From Mesorhizobium sp. 131-2-1 (GTDB taxonomy: Bacteria > Pseudomonadota > Alphaproteobacteria > Rhizobiales > Rhizobiaceae): a stretch of DNA of 64,000 nt. The translations under genes were made by a program, and so were the position numbers. Below the pieces are notes generated by a model. That model was not told the DNA's origin. It saw only the letters and a program-made list of their open reading frames with translations, and ran no database searches. Location of the stretch: NCBI RefSeq assembly GCF_016756535.1, contig NZ_AP023247.1:3348501-3412500 (forward strand), written 5' to 3'. This document shows positions 32,537-41,662 of the stretch, in pieces; position 1 is the stretch's first letter, and every line of letters starts with the position of its first letter.

Positions 32537-32666
32537 GGATGAATTTCTCCCGGCGGGTCAACAAAACGCCAGCCTCGTGAAGCTGGCGTCATGAGCGCAT
32601 AGATAGGAGCCGTCTGGCGAAGCGCCATAGCTTGGCGGTAAAATCGCCGTGCGATTGGTGAAACGC

Positions 32667-33107
32667 CTACCAGCTGCCGGTGTTCGGCATCGATGCCCAG
32701 GGTTCCGCCTTGGCCTTGGCCGGGCCTTTCTGCAGCAGCTCGATCGAGATGCCGTCCGGCGAGCGGATGAAGGCCATGTTGCCGTCGCGCGGCGGCCGGT
32801 TGATGGTGACGCCACTGTCCATCAGATGCTGGCAGGTGGCATAGATGTCGTCGACCTCATAGGCGAGGTGGCCGAAATTGCGGCCGCCCTTGTAGTCCTC
32901 CGGGTCCCAATTGTAGGTCAATTCGACCAGCGGCGCCTTCTCCGCGACGCCGCTCTTCTCGTCTTGCGAGGCGGCAAGGAAGATCAGCGTGTAGCGCCCT
33001 TGCTCATTCTCGTAGCGGCGCACTTCCTTCAAGCCGAGCTTGTTGCAGTAGAAGTCGAGCGAGGCATCGATGTTGGCGATGCGTACCATGGTGTGCAGAT
33101 AGCGCAT
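32667..33107 (-). CDS. gloA: lactoylglutathione lyase (glyoxalase I)
   Basis: 146 residues. Detoxifies methylglyoxal as its glutathione hemithioacetal. Both VOC modules are visible: [25 protein letters not shown] with His5, VELTYNW with a Glu, [19 protein letters not shown] with His, and [10 protein letters not shown] with the last Glu. These match the two His and two Glu metal ligands of the Ni-type enzymes. GGAG sits ten bases before the ATG at 33107. Confidence 0.9.
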   Translation of the reverse strand: MRYLHTMVRIANIDASLDFYCNKLGLKEVRRYENEQGRYTLIFLAASQDEKSGVAEKAPLVELTYNWDPEDYKGGRNFGHLAYEVDDIYATCQHLMDSGVTINRPPRDGNMAFIRSPDGISIELLQKGPAKAKAEPWASMPNTGSW

Positions 33108-33407
33108 GGGACTTTTCTCCGGGCGTTGCGTTGCGGCGGAACATAGGGGCGACCTGGCCAAAGGGCAATCGGCGGAACGCCAGGGCAAAGGCGCGAATCC
33201 GATGCCCCAAGGTGGAGACGGAGGGGCCGGTGGCTCGATTTGAGACGCCATGGCGGCTGCTACGACCGCGCCGGCAAACGACAAATGAGGTATTCCAGTG
33301 TTCAACGGTGAAAAAAGGCACGTCAGGTCTTGCACACACCGGAAGCCGCGGTGTTAATCTGATGTCAAGAATCAGTTGCGGTTGTGTTGAAAAAAGGGGG
33401 CATTCTT

Positions 33408-34004
33408 ATGGGGGAAAAGGCCTCTTTTACGGGGCGGGACGGAAGCCTTGACGGCGCCTTGAAGCGCGACAGCGGCGGCGAAGGTGCCGACCTTGTCGAA
33501 ATCGCCGGCGCGATCAAATGGTTCGACGTGGCCAAGGGCTACGGTTTCATTCTTCCGGACGATGGTGTCTCCGGCGATATCCTCCTCCATGTGACTTGCC
33601 TTCGAAAGGACGGGTTCCAGACTGCGCTGGAAGGCGCTCGCGTCGTTTGCCTGGTCAAGCAGGGCGAGCGCGGCCTGCAGGCCTTCCGCGTTCTTTCCAT
33701 GGATGCCAGCACCGCGGTCCACCCGGCCGAGATGCAGGAGCAGCGCACCCATGTCGCCGTGACGCCGGAGAGCGGGCTCGAGCGGGCGCTGGTGAAGTGG
33801 TTCAACCGCACCAAGGGATTCGGCTTCCTGACCCGGGGCGAGGGCACCGAGGATATTTTCGTGCACATGGAGACGCTGCGGCGCTACGGCATCACCGAGC
33901 TCAGGCCCGGCCAGGTCGTGCTGGTTCGCTTCGGTCGCGGTGACAAAGGCCTTATGGCTGCCGAAATTCACCCGGATATGGGCACCTTGCCGGTCTCGCA
34001 CTAA
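33408..34004 (+). CDS. protein with two cold-shock domains
   Basis: 198 residues. Two CSD modules: the first reads [18 protein letters not shown] with [13 protein letters not shown], the second [20 protein letters not shown] with [13 protein letters not shown]. Both keep the RNP1-like K/GYGF and RNP2-like D/F-V-H motifs. A linker of about 25 residues, rich in Gln, Glu and Thr, joins them. Two-CSD proteins are typical of alphaproteobacteria and bind single-stranded nucleic acid. GGGGG lies just ahead of the ATG. The gene is followed at once by a palindromic repeat that may end the transcript. Confidence 0.88.
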   Translation: MGEKASFTGRDGSLDGALKRDSGGEGADLVEIAGAIKWFDVAKGYGFILPDDGVSGDILLHVTCLRKDGFQTALEGARVVCLVKQGERGLQAFRVLSMDASTAVHPAEMQEQRTHVAVTPESGLERALVKWFNRTKGFGFLTRGEGTEDIFVHMETLRRYGITELRPGQVVLVRFGRGDKGLMAAEIHPDMGTLPVSH

Positions 34005-34006
34005 GC

Positions 34007-34142
34007 TGTGTTGATATTCAGGTGATGCCGGCCTGCAAACGGCGGCTTCCTGCGCTTCCGGTGCTCACGTACTTTGGGTACGCTCCGCTCCGGTTCTCGG
34101 AAGCCACGATTTTCGGCTCGGCCTGACCTGAATCTCAACACA
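34007..34142. repeat. 136-bp palindromic intergenic repeat
   Basis: Outer arms TGTGTTGATATTCAGGT and its reverse-complement-like partner ending TCAACACA close a long inverted repeat, with an inner palindrome around CGTACTTTGGGTACG and GGCTTCC/GGAAGCC. A long hairpin can form. It starts three bases after the cold-shock stop. I recognise the sequence style as a dispersed rhizobial repeat, from memory rather than by search; it may also end transcription. Confidence 0.7.
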
Positions 34143-34173
34143 TCCTAGGGCGACGCCCAGCCGAGGGTTTTGC

Positions 34174-34737
34174 ATGCTTCACAGGAACTGGCTGACGGCC
34201 GGCGCGGTCTGCGTCGCGATGGCTTTGGTCGTCGCGGCGGCCGCCTATTTCTATTCTCAGCGGCCGACGTCGGCCGATGGCCAGGCCATGATCCTGCCTG
34301 TCGACCCGACGCCGCTGGTCGCGGTGACGAAATCGGGCGAACGCTCCTTTTCGATCGAGATCGCCGACACATCCAATGAGCGCGAGGCGGGCCTGATGTT
34401 CCGCCAGGACATGGCCGACGATCACGGCATGCTGTTCGTGTTCGAGGAGTCCAGGGACCTGACCTTCTGGATGAAGAACACGCCGATGCCGCTCGACCTG
34501 ATCTTTGTCGGCCAGGACGGCAGGATCCGCGCGATCAGGCAGGGCGAGCCGCAGTCGGAGGCGATCATTTCGCCCGGTGAACCGGTGCGCTTCGTGCTTG
34601 AGCTCAAGGCCGGCACCGCCGCCAGGGACGGTATCGCGGATGGCGACCTGCTGCGGCATCCGGCAATCGGCACGGCGCCGGGACCGGCCAACCCAGCGCC
34701 TGACAAGGGCGACGCGCCGAGCGCCAATCCCAACTGA
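34174..34737 (+). CDS. DUF192 family exported protein
   Basis: 187 residues. One N-terminal hydrophobic helix (WLTAGAVCVAMALVVAAAAYF) as anchor or signal. The DUF192 core reads SFSIEIADTSNEREAGLMFR, GMLFVFEESRDLTFWMKNTPMPLDLIFV and ILSPGEPVRFVLELKAGTAA in order. The tail is rich in Pro and Asp. Function unknown; the family is often paired with small cold-shock genes, and here too it follows one. Confidence 0.85.
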   Translation: MLHRNWLTAGAVCVAMALVVAAAAYFYSQRPTSADGQAMILPVDPTPLVAVTKSGERSFSIEIADTSNEREAGLMFRQDMADDHGMLFVFEESRDLTFWMKNTPMPLDLIFVGQDGRIRAIRQGEPQSEAIISPGEPVRFVLELKAGTAARDGIADGDLLRHPAIGTAPGPANPAPDKGDAPSANPN

Positions 34738-34756
34738 ACAATCCGGACCTGTGCCG

Positions 34757-35524
34757 ATGCAGTTTTTCCCGCATGACGGTTTAGACCTTGCCTACCTCGA
34801 TCGCCAGCCGGCATCGGGCCACGGCGATCCGGTGCTGATGATCCACGGCTTTGCCTCCAGCCACAACGTCAACTGGGTGTCGCCCGGCTGGTTCAAGACG
34901 CTGAACGATGCCGGCTATCGTGCCATTGCCTTCGACAATCGTGGTCATGGCGCGTCGTCGAAAAGCTATGACGAGGCCGACTACACACCGGCCAAGATGG
35001 CCTCCGACGGGGCTGCCTTGCTCGATCATCTCGGTATCGAACGGGCCCATGTGATGGGCTATTCGATGGGCGCGCGCATCTCGGCGTTCCTGGCGCTGTC
35101 CGACCCGGACAAGGTGGCGACACTCGTCTTCGGCGGCCTTGGCGTCGGCATGGTCGACGGTGTCGGCGACTGGGATCCGATCGCAGCCGCACTTCTTGCT
35201 GAAGATCCGGCGGCGACGACGCATCCGCGTGGCCGCTCGTTTCGCGCCTTCGCCGACCAGACGCGCAGCGACCGCCGGGCGCTCGCCGCCTGCATCGCCA
35301 AGTCGCGCGAATTGCTCAGCGAAGACGACATGGCGCGGATTTCCCAGCCGACCTTGATCGCCGTCGGCACCAAGGACGATATTGGCGGCTCGCCGGACGA
35401 ACTGGCTGCACTGATGCCGAACGCCAGGGCGTTCCACATCGAGGGCCGCGACCATATGCTGGCCGTCGGCGACAAAAGCTTCAAGCAGCGCGTGCTGGAG
35501 TTCTACGCCGAAAACCCGCTCTGA
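34757..35524 (+). CDS. alpha/beta fold hydrolase
   Basis: 255 residues with a standard alpha/beta hydrolase core: MIHGFASSHNVNW, DNRGHGASSKSY, nucleophile elbow GYSMGAR, acid in GTKDDIGG and base His in EGRDHMLAVG. The ATG at 34757 lies 19 bases after the DUF192 stop, so the two are probably co-transcribed. The exact substrate is unknown. Confidence 0.85.
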   Translation: MQFFPHDGLDLAYLDRQPASGHGDPVLMIHGFASSHNVNWVSPGWFKTLNDAGYRAIAFDNRGHGASSKSYDEADYTPAKMASDGAALLDHLGIERAHVMGYSMGARISAFLALSDPDKVATLVFGGLGVGMVDGVGDWDPIAAALLAEDPAATTHPRGRSFRAFADQTRSDRRALAACIAKSRELLSEDDMARISQPTLIAVGTKDDIGGSPDELAALMPNARAFHIEGRDHMLAVGDKSFKQRVLEFYAENPL

Positions 35525-35578
35525 GCCGGTGGCACGGCCGCCGCAAATCTCTTCCTCGAATCCAATTTCGCGAATGCC

Positions 35579-36079
35579 ATGGTCGACCTTCTCGTCACCT
35601 ACATGGAGATGACCGAGCCGCCACCCGGCGAGGCCTTCGCTGTTCCGGTGGCGGGCGCGACGGTGGAGCGGGAAACGCTCGATATCGTCAGCTATGTCAG
35701 CCTCTACCGCGCCGTCGGCGAACCGGTGCAGTGGGATCAGCGGCTGCGCATGGAGCCACGCGAGCTTTCACGGCTGCTCGCCAGTCCGGCGACGCATATC
35801 CAGGTCCTGCGCGTCGACGGCGAGGCGGCCGGCCTGTGCGAATTCAACGGCGTTGGCCAATCCGTCGTCGAACTGGTTCATTTCGGGCTCGTGCCGACTT
35901 TCCAGGGCCGCAGGCTCGGGCCCTTCCTGCTTGACCGGTCGCTTCGCGCGGTCTGGTCCTATCGGCCCGAAAGGCTCTGGCTGCACACCGACACCTATGA
36001 CCATCCCAATGCGCAGTCGGTCTACAGACGCGCCGGCTTCAAACAGTATGACGAGCGGACGGAGACCTTTCCGGACTAA
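35579..36079 (+). CDS. GNAT N-acetyltransferase
   Basis: 166 residues. The acetyl-CoA loop of the GNAT fold is visible in LVHFGLVPTFQGRRLGPFLLDR (the Q/RxxGxG/A pattern is QGRRLG), with HPNAQSVYRRAGFK as the typical final helix and strand. The substrate is not evident. It follows the hydrolase by 54 bases on the same strand. Confidence 0.85.
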   Translation: MVDLLVTYMEMTEPPPGEAFAVPVAGATVERETLDIVSYVSLYRAVGEPVQWDQRLRMEPRELSRLLASPATHIQVLRVDGEAAGLCEFNGVGQSVVELVHFGLVPTFQGRRLGPFLLDRSLRAVWSYRPERLWLHTDTYDHPNAQSVYRRAGFKQYDERTETFPD

Positions 36080-36132
36080 GGCGTGCCGAGATTGAGGCGA
36101 GGCCGGCCTGCATGGCGGCTTGTTGTGCCTTC

Positions 36133-36732
36133 TCAGGCTTCGAGCGCTTGCAGCGATCGCGCAAGGTTCTGCCTGGCCTGGGGTTCGAACCGTTGCCGGA
36201 ACTCGTCGGTGTGGAAGATATGCGGGCGGGTAAGGAAACTCTTCAGCACCGCGCCGCGGCCGGCGCGCCACATCGGCTCCTCGACCCATTGATATTCCTG
36301 GCGCACGGCGCGCTCGTAGGCATCGAAGGTCTCCGGCGCCGCACCCAGGATCGCGAGGTCCATGTCGAGCATGAGTGCCGCGTCGCTGACGAGATCCTCG
36401 TCGTCGGAGCGCGGCACTTCGTGCGTGGCGGTGGCGAGGATCATCGCGGCGATGCGGCCGAGGCGCCCGGCATCGATGCGGCTGGCAAGCTTTTGCTCGG
36501 CAAGGGCGGCGCTTCGTGCCTCATTGTCCTTGGCCCGGCTGTTGTAGATTGCATCGTGGAACCAGATCGCCGCCACTACGGCTTGCCGGTCATGGAGCAG
36601 GCGCCCATAGTCCGCCGCAAGCGCCAGCATCGCCTCGATATGGACGAGGTTATGATAGTGGCGGTCCGCCGCCTGATAGAGCGCTGAAAGCTCACCCTTC
36701 AGCGTTTGGTCGATCAAGGCATCGTTTTCCAT
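36133..36732 (-). CDS. HD-domain protein, predicted metal-dependent phosphohydrolase
   Basis: 199 residues. HD-type motifs are RHYHNLVHIEAML with His, WFHDAIYNS with the His-Asp pair, and LMLDMDLAILG with a late Asp. The layout corresponds to COG4339 (predicted HD superfamily metal-dependent phosphohydrolase). Substrates in this group are unproven. It is convergent with the GNAT gene. Confidence 0.82.
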   Translation of the reverse strand: MENDALIDQTLKGELSALYQAADRHYHNLVHIEAMLALAADYGRLLHDRQAVVAAIWFHDAIYNSRAKDNEARSAALAEQKLASRIDAGRLGRIAAMILATATHEVPRSDDEDLVSDAALMLDMDLAILGAAPETFDAYERAVRQEYQWVEEPMWRAGRGAVLKSFLTRPHIFHTDEFRQRFEPQARQNLARSLQALEA

Positions 36733-36889
36733 GGCCGTCTCACCCTTCTGGTATCTGACGCCGTGAACCGGTGCGACGCAAGTCGACCCCTGACAAGTCG
36801 CCTGCAGACCTCACCGACACCTGGTTGACCAAAACGCATCACGGCGGGAAGCTGCCTTTCTCAGGGCACTCAAACCCAAGGAGGTTGGC

Positions 36890-37549
36890 ATGACCAGTAC
36901 CCAGCCACGCAGCGGGCCTGCAATGGAGGCCTCGAGAGCAAGCACCATCGACATGAAGCTGGAGGCCGTCGTCATTCCTGTTTCGGACGTCGATCGGGCC
37001 AAGCGTTTCTATGGCGGTCTGGGTTGGAGGCTCGACGCCGACTTCGCAGTCGGCGATAGGTTTCGGGTCGTGCAGTTCACGCCTCCAGGTTCGCCGTGCT
37101 CGATCCACTTCGGCACCGGCATCACATCAGCCGCGCCCGGCTCGGCAAAGGTGCTTTATCTCATCGTGTCCGATATCGACGCTGCGCGCGCCGAACTCGT
37201 GGCGCGCGGGGTCGAGGCTAGCGAAGTATACCATCGCGCTGGCCCCGGGCAGCCATCGCTTAGCGGCAGGCATCCAGAGGGGCGCAGCTACTCCTCGTTT
37301 GCTTCGTTCAGCGATCCGGACGGCAATGGCTGGCTGCTGCAGGAGATCACCCAACGATTGCCGGGACGCGTCGACGCCCACGATACGACATTCACCTCTT
37401 ACGCCGAGCTTGCCGCCGCGCTGCGGCGTGCGGCGGCCGCGCATGGCGAACACGAGAAGCGGACTGGCGGACAACGGGACGAGAACTGGCCCGACTGGTA
37501 TGCCGAGTATATGGTGGCGGAGCAGGCTGGCAAGCCGCTGCCAACCTAG
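36890..37549 (+). CDS. VOC-family (glyoxalase-like) protein
   Basis: 219 residues. One VOC domain: LEAVVIPVSDVDRAKRFYGG, then KVLYLIVSDIDAARAELVARG and SFSDPDGNGWLLQEITQRLPG. The C-terminal 70 residues are extra: a helix (YAELAAALRRAAAAHGEHE) and a DENWPDWYAEYMVAEQAG end, typical of a subgroup seen in rhizobia and actinobacteria. AAGGAGG precedes the ATG. Function unknown. Confidence 0.82.
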   Translation: MTSTQPRSGPAMEASRASTIDMKLEAVVIPVSDVDRAKRFYGGLGWRLDADFAVGDRFRVVQFTPPGSPCSIHFGTGITSAAPGSAKVLYLIVSDIDAARAELVARGVEASEVYHRAGPGQPSLSGRHPEGRSYSSFASFSDPDGNGWLLQEITQRLPGRVDAHDTTFTSYAELAAALRRAAAAHGEHEKRTGGQRDENWPDWYAEYMVAEQAGKPLPT

Positions 37550-37767
37550 GCGGCGGCTGTGTACGCTATCGTTTATGCAGCCTTGACATCACAGTGAACT
37601 TGGTGCGGCCGACCCTGCGTCGACCGCAAGAGTTCGTTTTCCATGGCAGCTTGAATTCCCGTGAACCAAATCCATTTGACAGAGCACTAAGGAAAATTGA
37701 GTTCAATCCTGCTATGATCTGGCCTATATGTGCGGCCGGAGAATAGCCGGCAGGCCGGAGACCGTCG

Positions 37768-38616
37768 ATGAACAGCATTACGATTGCCCGCCCCAGCATT
37801 GTGCAGCCGGTCGATCCGATCTGGCGCTCGGTCCGCGACGAGGCGATGGAAGCGGTCAACCGCGATCCGCTGCTCGCGGCGTTTCTCTATTCGACCATCC
37901 TCAACCAGGAAAGCCTGGAAGAGGCGGTGATCCACCGGCTGGCCGAGCGCCTCGACCATCAGGACATCGGTTCCGACCTCATCCGTCAGACCTTTAACGC
38001 GATGCTGGCCGACGATCCCGATTGGAGCACGACGGTGCGCGTCGACATCCAGGCCTATTACGACCGCGATCCGGCCTGCGACCGCTTCATCATGCCGGTG
38101 CTTTATTTCAAGGGCTTCCACGCCATCCAGACGCATAGACTGGCGCACTGGCTGTGGAACCAGGGCCGCCGGGATTTTGCGCTCTACCTGCAGAGCCGCT
38201 CCTCCTCGGTGTTCCAGACTGACATCAACCCGGCCGCCCGTATCGGCAAGGGCATTTTCGTCGACCACGCCACCGGCCTTGTCGTCGGTGAGACCGCGGT
38301 GATCGAGGACGATGTCTCGATCCTGCACGGCGTGACGCTCGGCGGCACCGGCAAGGCCGGTGGCGATCGCCATCCGAAGATCCGCCGCGGCGTGCTGATC
38401 GGCGCCGGCGCCAAGATCCTCGGCAACATCGAAGTCGGGCATTGCTCGAAGATCGCGGCCGGTTCGGTCGTGCTGTCGCCGGTGCCGCACAACAAGACGG
38501 TTGCCGGCGTGCCGGCGCGCGTCGTCGGCGAGACCGGATGCGACCAGCCTTCCAGGCAGATGGACCAGCTCCTGCCGTCGCAGACGATGGATCACGTCGT
38601 CAGCTTCGATATCTAA
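37768..38616 (+). CDS. cysE: serine O-acetyltransferase
   Basis: 282 residues. First step of cysteine synthesis from serine and acetyl-CoA. The N-terminal helical domain (SVRDEAMEAVNRDPLLAAF) is followed by a left-handed beta helix of hexapeptide repeats: PAARIGKGIFVDHATGLVVG, VSILHGVTLGGTGK, GDRHPKIRRGVLIGAGAKILG and AAGSVVL. The C-terminal segment that binds cysteine synthase ends in ...SFDI, with the terminal Ile known to dock into CysK. Confidence 0.93.
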   Translation: MNSITIARPSIVQPVDPIWRSVRDEAMEAVNRDPLLAAFLYSTILNQESLEEAVIHRLAERLDHQDIGSDLIRQTFNAMLADDPDWSTTVRVDIQAYYDRDPACDRFIMPVLYFKGFHAIQTHRLAHWLWNQGRRDFALYLQSRSSSVFQTDINPAARIGKGIFVDHATGLVVGETAVIEDDVSILHGVTLGGTGKAGGDRHPKIRRGVLIGAGAKILGNIEVGHCSKIAAGSVVLSPVPHNKTVAGVPARVVGETGCDQPSRQMDQLLPSQTMDHVVSFDI

Positions 38617-38756
38617 GGCCGGGACGCCCGCGCGCGGCTGAATTCGGCCGCACGCGCCAGGCGGTTCCGGTTCTGTCGCCGGCTTGCCTTTACATCGCCA
38701 TTGTCTGCGTGCCAGAAGCGCGTTCAAACCAGCAAGCCCGACGATCGGAGAAGACT

Positions 38757-38960
38757 TTGAAGCCGGACGAAATCAGAAAGCTGGACGCCTATTTCAAGCG
38801 CGTCTTCCAGAATCCCAAGCTCCAGGTGAAGGCGCGCCCGCGCAAGGAGGATTCGGCCGAGGTCTATGTCGGCGACGAATTCCTCGGCATCGTCTTCAAG
38901 GACGAGGATGACGGCGACTACAATTTCTCGATGGCGATCCTCGACATCGATCTGGGCTGA
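38757..38960 (+). CDS. DUF3126 family protein
   Basis: 67 residues from a TTG start with GGAG eight bases ahead: MKPDEIRKLDAYFKRVFQNP then SAEVYVGDEFLGIVFKDEDDGDYNFSM. This is the DUF3126 pattern and it usually lies directly downstream of cysE in Hyphomicrobiales, as here. Function unknown, but the fixed position suggests a link with cysteine synthesis or its control. The ORF is short and its non-ATG start makes it easy to miss. Confidence 0.85.
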   Translation: MKPDEIRKLDAYFKRVFQNPKLQVKARPRKEDSAEVYVGDEFLGIVFKDEDDGDYNFSMAILDIDLG

Positions 38961-39035
38961 GCCCTCTGCCGGCCGGGCCTGCTTCAATGCGGCCCGGTCA
39001 AGGCTCCGTTGGAAATACGCAATGAATCCAGCGGG

Positions 39036-39767
39036 CTAATGTCCTGTCTTCAGGATGTGCGCGGCCTTCGCCGCGATCGCTGCATCAAGCGCCTGCCAGT
39101 TGCCGAGAAATTCCCGGGGAAAGCGGTAGGTGAGGCTGAGGCCGTCACCGACATGGATGTCGCGCTCGCAAGGCGCCAGCGATTCCTCCGCGCTCGGTCC
39201 GCTCAGGCAGCGGGCAACGAATGGATCCTTGCCTGGGCGGGTGGCAACCGCGAGCACCTCGTTGAGATAACCTGACTTCTCGGTGAAGCCATAAAGCGTC
39301 GTGCCGCCCGGCCCGGGGGTGCCGGGCTGGACGATCAGCGCGCTATAGATCGGCGCGAGGCGGCCGCTCATGTCGCGCGACATCATCTGCTGCTCGAAGG
39401 ACAGGAAGACGATGTTTTTGCGTGCGCCCTTGTGGTTGAAATCGTCGCGCGCGGCGGTGCTGTAGCCGTCCATCTCGGGATAGCGCAAATAGAGGTCGAG
39501 GCGCGAGGCGATGCCGTCGCGCCGCGCCTGCTCGAAGCGAATGAAATTGGCTGGCACGGCAATGACATTGTTGCCGATCACGACTTCATGGACGGTCGTG
39601 TCGTCAGTGTAGCCGGCCATGGCGATCGAGCGTCCCAGCCACTTGCCGCCGAGGCTGATCGCTGCCGACAGCAGCGCCAGCGCCGCGAAGGCATAAAACA
39701 CCCGCTTCATCAGCGTGGAGTCGACAACCTCGAATTCCGGGCCGTTGGCGGTCGCCGCCTGCTTCAT
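39036..39767 (-). CDS. membrane-anchored protein of unknown function
   Basis: 243 residues. One hydrophobic helix near residues 23-40 (FYAFAALALLSAAISLGG) and a long soluble part with VVIGNNVIAVPANFIRFEQA, YLRYPEMDGYSTAARDDF and a Cys pair in VARCLSGPSAEESLAPCERD. GGGGAAA lies ahead of the ATG at 39767. The soluble part faces the periplasm if the usual inside-positive rule holds. No family recognised with certainty. Confidence 0.75.
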   Translation of the reverse strand: MKQAATANGPEFEVVDSTLMKRVFYAFAALALLSAAISLGGKWLGRSIAMAGYTDDTTVHEVVIGNNVIAVPANFIRFEQARRDGIASRLDLYLRYPEMDGYSTAARDDFNHKGARKNIVFLSFEQQMMSRDMSGRLAPIYSALIVQPGTPGPGGTTLYGFTEKSGYLNEVLAVATRPGKDPFVARCLSGPSAEESLAPCERDIHVGDGLSLTYRFPREFLGNWQALDAAIAAKAAHILKTGH

Positions 39768-39893
39768 CGCTTTCCCCGTTACCTCGGCCGCCTGACATCC
39801 CGGATGTCCCCTGGCGGCACACATGGCGCGGCATGGCTCTTGCAGCGCCTGTCGGACGCGACTGTGCGACGTCATGGTAAACGGAAGGTAAAG

Positions 39894-40226
39894 ATGGGTC
39901 CTTTAGAGCTTTGGCTCTTTGCTTTCGCGGTCGGCCTCACCGCCAGCGGCACGGCGGGATCGACGATGGAACTGGCTTGCGGCCGCAGGCTTGCCTTCGC
40001 GGAACCCTATGTGTCGCCGTTGCATGTACTGCGCTCGCTGGCCGCGACGGCATGCGCTGGCCCGTTCATGCTCGCCAATGATGCGCTCGATGCCCGCAGG
40101 CAAGGCCGCATCACCATGCTGGCGCTGATTTCCTGCGGCTGCACCGCGATAGCCTGGGCGCTGGCGCTGGGTATCGTCGTGCTCGCCATTGCATCCTGGG
40201 CGACCGGTCTCCTCGAACCTGTTTGA
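39894..40226 (+). CDS. small membrane protein (three helices)
   Basis: 110 residues. Three hydrophobic stretches are visible: LWLFAFAVGLTASGTAG, VLRSLAATACAGPFMLAND, and ITMLALISCGCTAIAWALALGIVVLAI. The ATG has GGAAGGT ahead. It looks like the DUF6949 type seen in rhizobia. It overlaps the next repeat by two bases at its stop. Confidence 0.75.
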   Translation: MGPLELWLFAFAVGLTASGTAGSTMELACGRRLAFAEPYVSPLHVLRSLAATACAGPFMLANDALDARRQGRITMLALISCGCTAIAWALALGIVVLAIASWATGLLEPV

Positions 40227-40273
40227 GCATGACCTTTTCCGAAACCCGGTTCCCACTTTTCGGGATCATGCTC
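40225..40273. repeat. 49-bp palindromic repeat of the rhizobial GAGCATGA type
   Basis: GAGCATGA at the left and TCATGCTC at the right form inverted ends, with an inner pair around CCGAAA and TTTTCGG. This short dispersed palindrome is common between genes in Mesorhizobium and relatives. It overlaps the TGA of the upstream membrane-protein gene. Confidence 0.75.
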
Positions 40274-40318
40274 TAGGGTCGGCTCACTTCCCGGTGTGAG
40301 ACGATTCGGAGACGGACA

Positions 40319-40846
40319 ATGCCGACCTATGCCATCGACGGAAAGGCGCCCAGCTTCGAGGACGCCGACAGCAACTGGATCGCTCCGGACGCGACGTTGA
40401 TCGGCGATATCAGCATCGGCCGCGATGCCGGCTTCTGGTTCGGCGCCGTCATCCGGGGCGACAACGAGCCGATCACCATCGGCGCCGGGACCAACGTGCA
40501 GGAACATACGGTGATGCACACCGATCCGGGCTTTCCGCTGACCATCGGCGAGGGCTGCACGATCGGGCACCGCGCGCTGCTGCACGGCTGCACGATCGGC
40601 GACAACAGCCTGATCGGCATGGGCGCCATCGTGCTCAACGGGGCGAGGATCGGCAGGAACTCGCTGGTCGGCGCCGGAGCGCTGGTCACCGAGGGCAAGG
40701 TGTTTCCCGACAATTCGCTGATCGTCGGCTCGCCCGCGCGCGTGGTGCGGGAGCTTGACGACGCCGCGGCCGCCAGGCTGCGCGGCTCGGCGGCGCACTA
40801 CGTCGCCAACGGCAAGCGCTTCAAGGCCGGGCTGAAGAAAGTCTGA
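40319..40846 (+). CDS. gamma carbonic anhydrase family protein
   Basis: 175 residues of left-handed beta helix (hexapeptide repeats such as GDISIGRDAGFWF and IGDNSLIGMGAIVLNGARIG). The three zinc-binding His positions of the gamma class are met by the His in VQEHTVMHTD and the pair in IGHRALLHG. It belongs to the YrdA/PaaY type. Some members are active as carbonic anhydrase, others not; the sequence does not decide. Confidence 0.88.
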   Translation: MPTYAIDGKAPSFEDADSNWIAPDATLIGDISIGRDAGFWFGAVIRGDNEPITIGAGTNVQEHTVMHTDPGFPLTIGEGCTIGHRALLHGCTIGDNSLIGMGAIVLNGARIGRNSLVGAGALVTEGKVFPDNSLIVGSPARVVRELDDAAAARLRGSAAHYVANGKRFKAGLKKV

Positions 40847-40878
40847 CATCCTACGCCGGCGATTGTCGTTTGCGCCGG

Positions 40879-41448
40879 CTACGATCCATCCCGGCCACTT
40901 GAACCGTGCTTGCTGACAGCCTCGCGCAGCAGCGCGGCGCCGGCTTCAAAGCCGGCATTGTCGGCTTCCTCCAGCGCCGTCGCATAGTCGTCAATACGGG
41001 TCCTGAGCGCCGGGTCCGCGCCGGCCGCCAGAAGGAGGCGGATCGCTGCAGCGTCGCGCGTCGCCACCGCATAGTGCAGCGGCGTCCAGTCGTTGACGCC
41101 GCGCATGTCGGGATCCGCGCCGTGCTCGATCAGGACGCGGACGATTTCGTGCTTGTCCGGTCGCTCGGTGGACAGCGCCGCGATGATCGAGGGAAAGCCG
41201 GCATGGTCCGCATAGTTCGGGTTCGAGCCCGCCTCGACCAGCGCCGCGATGAAGGCAAGCGGGCTCCAGTAGATCGCATACTCCAGCGGGTGCCCAAGCC
41301 CGAGCTCGAACGGCATGCGTTCGTCTAACCAGCGCGGCGAGCCGCCCAGGGCCGTGCCGAGGGCATCGAAATCACCGGCCTTGAAGGCGTCGTCGATGGC
41401 CTTGAACAGGCGATGACGCTCGCACCGATCTTCGGGGATTTCCAGCAT
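40879..41448 (-). CDS. ankyrin-repeat protein
   Basis: 189 residues. Several ankyrin repeats are visible: HPLEYAIYWSPLAFIAALVEAGSNPN, FPSIIAALSTE, EIVRVLIEHGADPDMRGVNDWTPLHYAVATRD and AIRLLLAAGADPALRT. These are protein-binding modules; no enzyme domain or signal peptide is present. A free-standing gene. Confidence 0.88.
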   Translation of the reverse strand: MLEIPEDRCERHRLFKAIDDAFKAGDFDALGTALGGSPRWLDERMPFELGLGHPLEYAIYWSPLAFIAALVEAGSNPNYADHAGFPSIIAALSTERPDKHEIVRVLIEHGADPDMRGVNDWTPLHYAVATRDAAAIRLLLAAGADPALRTRIDDYATALEEADNAGFEAGAALLREAVSKHGSSGRDGS

Positions 41449-41515
41449 GGCACCGATCCGCGATGATCGGCCATATTGCTCTCAATCACCCCATGCGCAA
41501 AGCCACTGCTGCGCA

Positions 41516-41603
41516 CCGCCAGAAATGGCGGAGCCGGCCCGGGGACAGGGCCGGCTCCTAAAACCCGGTCGTTGGGGACGGGGAGGGTGGGGACTCGACC
41601 GGG
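41516..41603. ncRNA. cluster of three stable hairpins, possible small RNA or attenuator
   Basis: Three stems in a row: CCGCCA-GAAA-TGGCGG (41516-41531), an 11-bp perfect stem around GGGGACA (41530-41558), and CCCGGTCG/CGACCGGG (41564-41571/41596-41603) with a 24-base loop. The loop contains GGGGACGGGGAGGGTGGGG on the plus strand, which fits a G-quadruplex. The cluster stands 60 bases after the cysteine-peptidase stop on the minus strand, where TTTTA follows the third stem; a terminator role is therefore possible too. Confidence 0.4.
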
Positions 41604-41662
41604 CTTTCTCCCTAAGCGCGTGGCGTGAATGCGATGCGCTCAATCTCTTTGTGCATGGCGCC

